DNA from: Halalkalibacter suaedae
GTDB lineage: Bacteria; Bacillota; Bacilli; Bacillales; Bacillaceae_D
Reading direction: 5' to 3'
Assembly: GCF_017939705.1 (NCBI RefSeq)
Contig: NZ_JAGKSQ010000007.1
Coordinates: forward strand, 1-64,000
DNA: 64,000 nucleotides
The translations under genes and the position numbers were made by a program. Positions within the stretch are counted from its first letter, which is position 1; every line of letters starts with the position of its first letter. The notes under the pieces were generated by a model. It ran no database searches. It worked only from the letters and a program-made list of their open reading frames with translations, and was not told where the DNA came from. Positions 57,415 to 64,000 of this stretch are shown one piece after another.

Positions 57415-59379
57415 TTATTCCTCTAAATCAATGATAAACGGTTCAGTATATAATTCGTTCTGTGCATAATCAGTTATATAAAACTGGTAAACATACGCAC
57501 CGGCGGGAACCTCCACGTCTTCAAGAATAAGTTCATTTTCAACGATGAAGGGTTCACCTTCCATAACTCCTGCTTCATCCGTTTCTTCGTTTGTATATTC
57601 AAAAAGGGGAATAATTTCATCTCCTGGCTTAATGGTGATAAGGTTTTTATCTGGCATATTCGTGTCGGGAAGTAACCCTCTCCAGGCTCCATGAATCTCG
57701 TAATACCCACCTGCTTCCTGGCTATCATCCCAGAACCAAGATGTGATAATGCTAACGTCTTTCCCATTTAAAACAACGGGTATTGAATAACGATTGTATG
57801 CATCTGTCTCTTCCTTAACATTCAGGGAAACAAGTTGACCATTTAAACCAGGCCACCATCCTGTGAAATTATCCTCGACTATTCCTGTGTCTGGATCGTA
57901 AATAACGTTATTGTCCATCCCGAGGTGAAGAATCTCTGTCTCATTTTCATCTAAGTAATAACCTAACGTACTATAAATATGTTCAATGCTTTCGTAGTCA
58001 TTTTCACTAATTTGAACGGTGAATACATCATCGTCTCCAGTAGAAAGATCTTCGATGTTAATCGTATCAGTTTCATTGCTTAAGCCGGATGTATACTCTC
58101 GGATAAACGTACCGTAATCCTCTGAAAACTCAAACTCGAAATACGTTGATAGATTCTGAGAAAAGTTTTGCTTATCCTTGAAAGGAAAATAGATTGAAAG
58201 CCCTTCACCATATTGACGAGTCTCTCCATTTACTTTATAGACAACGGCTTCTTTAATAGCTGTTAAAAGAAGATCGGCTTCAGGATAGTCCTTCGTCATA
58301 TTTCTAGCAAAATGCCCTAAATCAAATAAGTCTGAATAGCCTTCATTGGCACTTCCGCCTCCGTAGCTTTCGGCTTTACTAAGACTCCCGGATATCATAT
58401 TTCGATCGGACGGCGTCTGTAAGTCAGGAGTTGCTACTTCCATGAGGTCATCAAGGGCATTCAACACGGCATCTATCTTTGATAAATCGGTTACTGATAA
58501 TGTCACTGTGTCATCAGTATCTTGCTCTTCGGCTTGCTCGTAAAATCCGTCGGCAATGACCTTTCCAAGGGCAGATCCATCCATAGAAGGATTCTGAATT
58601 AACCCATCTAAAATAGCGGCATAATTCCAGCCGTGTCCAGGTTCTAATTCTTCAGAAGCTACTAAATTGTTACCAAAAGGACTAACGGTGTACGCAACTT
58701 CTAAAGAGGCCATAAGACACGCATCAAAACCGATAACTTCAAATATCACCCCTGTTTGATCATAAGCATCTTGCAGAGCGGTATGTAATTCCTTTAGAGA
58801 GAGGTGGTCTAGGTCATTTACTTCATCAACACCAAACCCACCAAGAGGCCCTCCACCATGGTTCCATAGATTCAGTACATATTTTTCTGCGGGGAAATTG
58901 TGAATCGTCCAAACGATAAAATCCGTTAAGGTTTGAGGGTTTCCGATACTCTGATTCCCTATGTCTGCTAAATTGGTTAAACTGCCTTCTTCCACTTGCC
59001 ATACTTGATTTTGAGTGGGGTCAATTTCTTCATTTAGCCATTGCTTTGTTCCTCCTGTTTGAACAATCACGTTTAAATTCTCACTTGAGCCAATTTCCAT
59101 CATCTCATCTAAATCAGAAGAACCGGCACCATACAATTCATTGGTCTCTTCATCGACGGTGCTTTCTAAGTCTGTGCCATTTAGAAACACCATAAACGTG
59201 TAGTCCGCTTGTTCTGTTCTTATTGGTTCACTGCTAATGTCTAACGTTTTTTCTACTTTACTTATACCCTGTTCGTCATGGACGGCCGTTGTTACCTCTT
59301 CATCTGCACAGCCTGTCAAAACAAAGATGAATAGAACACTAGTCCATACCCAGCGAATATTGAATCGATCCCAACCCAT
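57415..59379 (-). CDS. clostripain-like (C11) cysteine peptidase lipoprotein
   Basis: This 654-residue protein has a lipoprotein signal ending FVLTGC (Cys24), so it is probably anchored outside the membrane. The C11 domain has the catalytic His174 in LNLWNHGGG and Cys221 in GFDACLM. A beta-rich C-terminal half (about 430-654) of unknown role follows. C11 enzymes usually cut after Arg or Lys. The ATG has CAGGTGA upstream. It is 144 bp after mnaA on the same strand; joint transcription is uncertain. Confidence 0.88.
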   Translation of the reverse strand: MGWDRFNIRWVWTSVLFIFVLTGCADEEVTTAVHDEQGISKVEKTLDISSEPIRTEQADYTFMVFLNGTDLESTVDEETNELYGAGSSDLDEMMEIGSSENLNVIVQTGGTKQWLNEEIDPTQNQVWQVEEGSLTNLADIGNQSIGNPQTLTDFIVWTIHNFPAEKYVLNLWNHGGGPLGGFGVDEVNDLDHLSLKELHTALQDAYDQTGVIFEVIGFDACLMASLEVAYTVSPFGNNLVASEELEPGHGWNYAAILDGLIQNPSMDGSALGKVIADGFYEQAEEQDTDDTVTLSVTDLSKIDAVLNALDDLMEVATPDLQTPSDRNMISGSLSKAESYGGGSANEGYSDLFDLGHFARNMTKDYPEADLLLTAIKEAVVYKVNGETRQYGEGLSIYFPFKDKQNFSQNLSTYFEFEFSEDYGTFIREYTSGLSNETDTINIEDLSTGDDDVFTVQISENDYESIEHIYSTLGYYLDENETEILHLGMDNNVIYDPDTGIVEDNFTGWWPGLNGQLVSLNVKEETDAYNRYSIPVVLNGKDVSIITSWFWDDSQEAGGYYEIHGAWRGLLPDTNMPDKNLITIKPGDEIIPLFEYTNEETDEAGVMEGEPFIVENELILEDVEVPAGAYVYQFYITDYAQNELYTEPFIIDLEE

Positions 59380-59523
59380 TCGTTCACCTGCTTATTTTTT
59401 ATAAGAAACAAGAAAATTCTATCATTTTTTCAACCAAATATGTGAAGTCTTTTATCACGTTCTATATTGAATAGAGATAGATTAAGCTTTCCGTGCCTTA
59501 TTAAAGAGGTGTAATCCTATGAA

Positions 59524-60636
59524 TCATTGAGGGAGGAACAGTTCTTGCTCTAACACATCGGCAATCCTTTTACTAGCTAGCCCATCACCATAGGGGTTAC
59601 TCGCCTTACTCATTCTTTTATATTCTTCTTCATCATCAAGGAGTAATTTAAAATGATGATAGATTGTCTCCTCATCTGTGCCTACTAATTTCAACGTACC
59701 AGCGTTGATGCCTTCAGGACGTTCAGTAGTGTCCCGCATTACTAGCACAGGCTTACCTAAAGTTGGGGCTTCCTCTTGAATGCCACCACTATCAGTCAAG
59801 ATTAAGTATGATCTAGAAAGGAAATTATGAAAATCAAGGACATCTAATGGCTCGATCATTCTTACTCGTTCCGTCTCTCCTAAGATTTCAAAGGCCACTT
59901 CTCTAACAGTGGGGTTCTTATGAATCGGATAAATAACCTTAATATCTGAATACTCATCGACAATTCGCTTGATGGCTTTGAACATATTTCGCATTGGTTC
60001 ACCAAGGTTTTCTCTTCTATGAGCAGTAATCATAATAAGTCTGTTTTCGGCTGTCCAATCCAGTTGTTCATGAAAATAATCTTTTCTAACAGTAGTTTGG
60101 AGTGCATCGATTGCTGTATTACCAGTTACATGGATCGTTAATGGGTCTTTTCCTTCTCTGATTAGATTGGATCTAGCCATTTCTGTTGGTGCAAAATGAT
60201 ACTTAGCAACAATTCCCACTGCTTGACGATTGAACTCTTCAGGAAACGGTGAGTTGATCGTATACGTGCGTAAACCCGCTTCAACATGGCCAATAGGAAT
60301 GTTTAAATAGAAGCAAGCTAAAGTTGTTACAAAGGTCGTAGTCGTATCGCCATGAACCAAAACCACGTTAGGCTTCACTTCCTGTAATACCGTTCTCATT
60401 CCTTCTAAAATATTGATGGTTACATCAAACAAAGTCTGTTTTTCTTTCATGATTGCTAGGTTATAGTCTGGAACGACACGGAAAGCATCCATGACTTGAT
60501 TGAGCATTTCCCGATGTTGTCCAGTCACACAAACGATTGTCTTTAGTGAATTGCGGTTTTTTAGCTCTTTTACTAAAGGACACATTTTAATTGCTTCTGG
60601 ACGTGTCCCGAATACGACCATTATCTTCTTTTTCAC
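59524..60636 (-). CDS. mnaA: UDP-N-acetylglucosamine 2-epimerase (non-hydrolysing)
   Basis: It converts UDP-GlcNAc to UDP-ManNAc, a precursor of teichoic acid linkage units and ManNAc polymers. The 370-residue protein has the opening VVFGTRPEAIKMCPLV, HGDTTTT, GHVEAGLRT and the late block LTDSGGIQEEAPTLGKPVL. It is divergent from a deacetylase and glycosyltransferase pair, which hints at a shared surface polysaccharide pathway. Confidence 0.95.
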   Translation of the reverse strand: MKKKIMVVFGTRPEAIKMCPLVKELKNRNSLKTIVCVTGQHREMLNQVMDAFRVVPDYNLAIMKEKQTLFDVTINILEGMRTVLQEVKPNVVLVHGDTTTTFVTTLACFYLNIPIGHVEAGLRTYTINSPFPEEFNRQAVGIVAKYHFAPTEMARSNLIREGKDPLTIHVTGNTAIDALQTTVRKDYFHEQLDWTAENRLIMITAHRRENLGEPMRNMFKAIKRIVDEYSDIKVIYPIHKNPTVREVAFEILGETERVRMIEPLDVLDFHNFLSRSYLILTDSGGIQEEAPTLGKPVLVMRDTTERPEGINAGTLKLVGTDEETIYHHFKLLLDDEEEYKRMSKASNPYGDGLASKRIADVLEQELFLPQ

Positions 60637-60865
60637 TGCAATCTCCTTTTATCTATTCTTTATAGTTTTTAAGGTTTTTCGTCGTAATCCTGTCGCGATT
60701 AAGCTTTATTTAACATATAAAACCCAATTATTTTACAGGTGGTTTCTCAAAAAAACGTTATATCCAATTATAACTAGTTAATGCTATAATTTCTCATGGT
60801 TATTTTAAAAATTATCTGAAAATGAAGTTAGAAGCGTTCTGCTTGAAGAAAAGAGGTATTGGAGT

Positions 60866-62773
60866 GTGAAGCAAAAATTCTGGAAAAGGATTTTTTTCAT
60901 TACAGTCACAATTATTGTAGTTGTCTTGGCGACTGGTTATTTTTTGACGTTTACAGGTGAAAATATCTATCCAAATGCCAACAAGAAGCATGCGATGATT
61001 CGACTTGAAGATGTTGGACCGGGTGGAGAGTATAACAGTTTTGAAGATTTAGGAAAGTTACGAGCTGTTATGGATTACTTAGAGTCTAATCAAATTCCAT
61101 TTCATGTAGCGGTTATTCCAAGGATGATAAATGTGGAAAAGGACGGGACTTGGACGGAAAAAGGAATAGATGATCCTAATCCTAATTCGTTCGTTGAGGC
61201 ATTTATTCAGCTGCTTCAAAAAGCCGAGCAGCAAGGTGCTATTTTGGGGATGCATGGGTATAGCCATCAGTATGGTAGTTCTATAAATATAGATAACAAT
61301 CACATTTCTGGAATCGGCTCAGAATTTGATGTGGAGGGTGCACCGGAAACGAAGAGGCCGTCATATGCAGCGGAACGAATTACGAATAGTTTAGCAGCCT
61401 TTGAAAAAGCTGGTATTCAACCGGCTTTTTGGGAGTCCCCTCATTATCAAGATACACGAGAGCAGGAGAAGGTATTTCGTTCTTATATGGGGATTTTGTA
61501 TCAGCCTGATTTCTTTTCCTTACGATCCCTCAAGGATATCAATGCATATGATACAACAAATTTGTATGGACAGAGTAGCCTAGGTTCCATTTATGTACCT
61601 GCCCCGTTCAGTTATGTGACTGATGAAGCCTCCCTTGATCGAATCCTTTTAAAAGCGTCTAAAGATAATGGATTAGGTTCTTTGTTCTTTCATCCATTTT
61701 TAGAATTTCCTTTTTTAGTGGAGGTCTTAGGAACGGATGGAAAGCAGGTGATGCAGGATGGGTTACCTTTATATAAATATAGCGATGAAGATGAAAAAAA
61801 CTCGTACCTTCATAGGTTGGTTGAAGGCTTCGGAAGGGAGGGATATTCTTGGAAATCACTCCATGAGGTTATTCCGTTTACCCCTGCTCATCGTGTGATT
61901 CTGCCGTTAGACTCACAACAAGAGCGTGTGTTGACTGGGGACATAACGGATGATAATCATGCAGATATGCTCGTCGTCAAGAATCGTCGTGCGATAGTGA
62001 TACCAGGTAGATTCACCTTTCCTAGGAATCAACAACAGCATGCATCTGAGGTTTGGTTAGAGTATGAGTTTACTTTGGAGGATCAGGTACTTCTATTAGA
62101 TTGGAATAAGGACGGCAAAGAAGACTTGGCCATTTATAATCAACAAACTGGAGAGTTGAGAGTTGGAATGGCTAAGGAAGGTCATTTTGAAATCCCAATT
62201 TCTCTTGGGAAACTACCGACTGAACTTGAGTCACTTCAAGTATTTCATTCATTTGAGGATCCTGGATTCGTTGCTAGAGAAGATGACCAAATCCTGTTTA
62301 TTCATTTTCAAAATGATGAACTTGTGATTAAAAAGGAAAAGGTCTCTCGAGCGGATGACGCCGATTTATACATTGGTAGCTTTCAAAACTCAAAACAAGA
62401 TGATCTGCTCTTTGTATCCCTTAAAGAACAATCTGCAGCTATTTTCCACTATCAAAGCAATGGACGCCTTTCAAAGGCTAATTCAGTCGAAGGAGTGAAT
62501 TGGGCTAGGGACGCTCAATTATTAGTTGGCGATCCGGATGGAAACGGTATAAGCGATCTCATTTTGTATGATGCCAAAACAGGTATATGGCAAGAATACA
62601 TGAACCAAGGAGAAGCTCAGTTTTACTTGTTGGAGAACAGCTTTGGGCCATGGGCTAAGGGAAAAGGACGAAAGGGTGTGGTCACCGATTTTGATGGTAA
62701 TGGAAAAACAGATATTGCATCATATGATGAAGTCAATCAATTGATTGACATAGCTTTGTCATTTCAAAAGTGA
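60866..62773 (+). CDS. DUF2334 polysaccharide deacetylase with VCBS-like repeats
   Basis: This 635-residue protein has one N-terminal membrane anchor (about 8-30). The DUF2334 deacetylase domain (about 42-345) has an acidic motif in RLEDVGPGG and GMHGYSHQ as likely metal ligands. The C-terminal region (about 350-635) has several FG-GAP/VCBS-like calcium-binding type repeats: DITDDNHADM, DWNKDGKEDL, DPDGNGISDL, DFDGNGKTDI. It probably removes acetyl groups from an extracellular amino-sugar polymer. Start is GTG. The GT2 gene follows 22 bp later. Confidence 0.87.
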   Translation: MKQKFWKRIFFITVTIIVVVLATGYFLTFTGENIYPNANKKHAMIRLEDVGPGGEYNSFEDLGKLRAVMDYLESNQIPFHVAVIPRMINVEKDGTWTEKGIDDPNPNSFVEAFIQLLQKAEQQGAILGMHGYSHQYGSSINIDNNHISGIGSEFDVEGAPETKRPSYAAERITNSLAAFEKAGIQPAFWESPHYQDTREQEKVFRSYMGILYQPDFFSLRSLKDINAYDTTNLYGQSSLGSIYVPAPFSYVTDEASLDRILLKASKDNGLGSLFFHPFLEFPFLVEVLGTDGKQVMQDGLPLYKYSDEDEKNSYLHRLVEGFGREGYSWKSLHEVIPFTPAHRVILPLDSQQERVLTGDITDDNHADMLVVKNRRAIVIPGRFTFPRNQQQHASEVWLEYEFTLEDQVLLLDWNKDGKEDLAIYNQQTGELRVGMAKEGHFEIPISLGKLPTELESLQVFHSFEDPGFVAREDDQILFIHFQNDELVIKKEKVSRADDADLYIGSFQNSKQDDLLFVSLKEQSAAIFHYQSNGRLSKANSVEGVNWARDAQLLVGDPDGNGISDLILYDAKTGIWQEYMNQGEAQFYLLENSFGPWAKGKGRKGVVTDFDGNGKTDIASYDEVNQLIDIALSFQK

Positions 62774-62795
62774 ATTCGAGAGGAAGAAAGTGTGA

Positions 62796-64000
62796 ATGCA
62801 ACAATTCTTTATAGGCATTGCTAATCTATTTCAAATTATTATTTTTTCGGTTAGTATCTATCAAATTATCATCAGTTTGGCTGGTTTTAAGAAACAGAAA
62901 GTGGACATGAGAGAAAAGCCTGCTCCAGAAAAGTCATTTGCTATTCTTGTTGCTGCTCATAATGAAGAGCAGGTTATTGCTCCTTTACTTGAAAATCTCA
63001 AAAAATTGGATTATCCCAAGGACTTATATGAAGTCATTGTCATTTGTGATAACTGTACAGACCAGACTGCAGAAATTGTAACAAAGCATGGTGTAAAGGC
63101 AATGGAAAGGTTTGACGAAGATAGAAAGGGCAAAGGCTATGCCATGGAGTGGATGTTGAATCAACTATGGCAACAGGAACGGCAATTTGATGCAATCATT
63201 GTATTTGATGCTGATAATTTAGTTAGCAAAAACTTTCTTCTTGAAATGAATCACAAGCTGATGGACGGTCACCGTGTCATCCAAAGTTATGTTGAAACAA
63301 AAAATCCCTATGATTCTTGGGTTACACTCTCATATGCGATCACATATTGGTACATTAATAGAATGTGGCAGCAAGCTAGACATAATTGGGGGATGGCAAG
63401 CACACTTGCGGGAACGGGAATGTGTTTTGAATCGAATTTACTTAAGGAAATGGGATGGGATGCCACATCGCTTACTGAAGATGTAGAGTTTACCGCTCGT
63501 TGCATTGGTAATGAGGTCTATCCAACATGGGCTAATCAAGCTATTGTATATGACGAAAAGCCGATTAAACTAATGAGCTCAGTTAGACAACGACTCCGTT
63601 GGATGAGGGGACATACAGATTGTGCACGGAGATACATGAAACCACTCTTATTACAAGCCATTCGAACACGTAGGTTTGCTCAGTTTGATGCCGTGATGTA
63701 CTTGTTCCAACCAATCCGGTTCGTTTTTGTTGCAGCTGTGTGGGTGATGTCATTTCTGCAATTAGCTACACCGCTATACACACAGTTTGCATTTCTAAAG
63801 ACGATACCTGATGAAGGTTGGATTATACTCAATATTGCCTTATTTCTACAATTTCCTATAGTGATGTTAATGGAAAGACGACCTTTAAAGTCTTATTGGG
63901 GACTGATCCTTTTCCCTGTATTTCAATTAACTTGGTTCCCGATTACTTTAATGGGGCTGTTCACAAGTAAGAATAAATCATGGAATCATACTATTCATAC
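62796..64000 (+). CDS. processive family 2 glycosyltransferase (cut by window end)
   Basis: The open frame runs from the ATG at 62796 past position 64000 with no stop (401 codons visible). It has an N-terminal membrane helix and the GT2 domain with DAD (138-140), TED (227-229) and QRLRW (265-269), the marks of processive synthases such as those for poly-GlcNAc, hyaluronan or cellulose. Further membrane segments follow from about residue 300. With the preceding deacetylase and mnaA it suggests a ManNAc- or GlcNAc-type exopolysaccharide. Confidence 0.9.
   Translation, partial: MQQFFIGIANLFQIIIFSVSIYQIIISLAGFKKQKVDMREKPAPEKSFAILVAAHNEEQVIAPLLENLKKLDYPKDLYEVIVICDNCTDQTAEIVTKHGVKAMERFDEDRKGKGYAMEWMLNQLWQQERQFDAIIVFDADNLVSKNFLLEMNHKLMDGHRVIQSYVETKNPYDSWVTLSYAITYWYINRMWQQARHNWGMASTLAGTGMCFESNLLKEMGWDATSLTEDVEFTARCIGNEVYPTWANQAIVYDEKPIKLMSSVRQRLRWMRGHTDCARRYMKPLLLQAIRTRRFAQFDAVMYLFQPIRFVFVAAVWVMSFLQLATPLYTQFAFLKTIPDEGWIILNIALFLQFPIVMLMERRPLKSYWGLILFPVFQLTWFPITLMGLFTSKNKSWNHTIH

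Overview
The window is the origin-of-replication region of a low-GC Gram-positive endospore former of the family Bacillaceae. The evidence is gene order: gyrA-gyrB-remB-recF-yaaA-dnaN-dnaA run leftward, and rpmH-rnpA-yidC-jag-mnmE-mnmG-rsmG-noc-parA-parB run rightward. These are joined by rpsF-ssb-rpsR, gdpP-rplI-dnaC-purA and walRKHIJ-htrA-rlmH. The spore gene yyaC and a DUF951 gene fit the same group. Within the family an alkaliphilic Bacillus relative is plausible, but the sequence does not prove it.

Layout. Positions 1-299 hold the 5' end of a 16S rRNA gene (minus strand) with its leader and a strong promoter. Positions 300-9157 are the leftward replication and gyrase operon, ending in an HD-GYP-like protein whose HD dyad has lost its histidine. 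oriC is bipartite and flanks dnaA. A DnaA-box field lies at 10.68-10.95 kb. A basal unwinding element (DnaA boxes, a GC cluster, DnaA-trio repeats and an AT-rich stretch) lies between dnaA and dnaN at 9.0-9.15 kb. Positions 11.1-20.2 kb carry the rightward ribosome, RNase P, membrane insertase, tRNA modification and chromosome partitioning genes, with two perfect parS sites. Positions 20-34 kb hold housekeeping genes. A five-tRNA cluster (Lys-Glu-Asp-Phe-Thr) follows at 34.2-34.6 kb, preceded by a duplicated 5' fragment of the tRNA-Lys gene. Positions 34.8-44.4 kb hold an M23 peptidase, the WalRK cell-wall control operon, htrA and rlmH. A DnaA-box cluster overlaps the yyzF-rlmH boundary.

After about 44.4 kb the conserved backbone ends and accessory genes begin. 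They include a divergent pair of secreted proteins sharing a triple CWB2 wall-binding array (a subtilisin-type protease and a GH18 glycosidase), an orphan sensor kinase and a GC-rich esterase. A four-gene unit follows: an acyl-CoA-dehydrogenase-fold flavoprotein without the usual catalytic glutamate, a PhnD-like binding protein without signal peptide, a core-MetE methyltransferase and an OsmC-fold protein without its cysteines. Next are a clostripain-like lipoprotein and the start of a polysaccharide locus (UDP-GlcNAc 2-epimerase, DUF2334 deacetylase with VCBS-like repeats, processive GT2 enzyme cut by the window end). The four-gene unit is the best candidate for an undescribed pathway.

Five copies of one dispersed repeat (four of about 240 bp and one internally deleted) lie between genes. 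Each has inverted ends and, when full length, nested inverted repeats, so it can fold into one long hairpin ending like a terminator. Three of the five lie between convergent genes. No transposase gene, insertion sequence or CRISPR array was seen.
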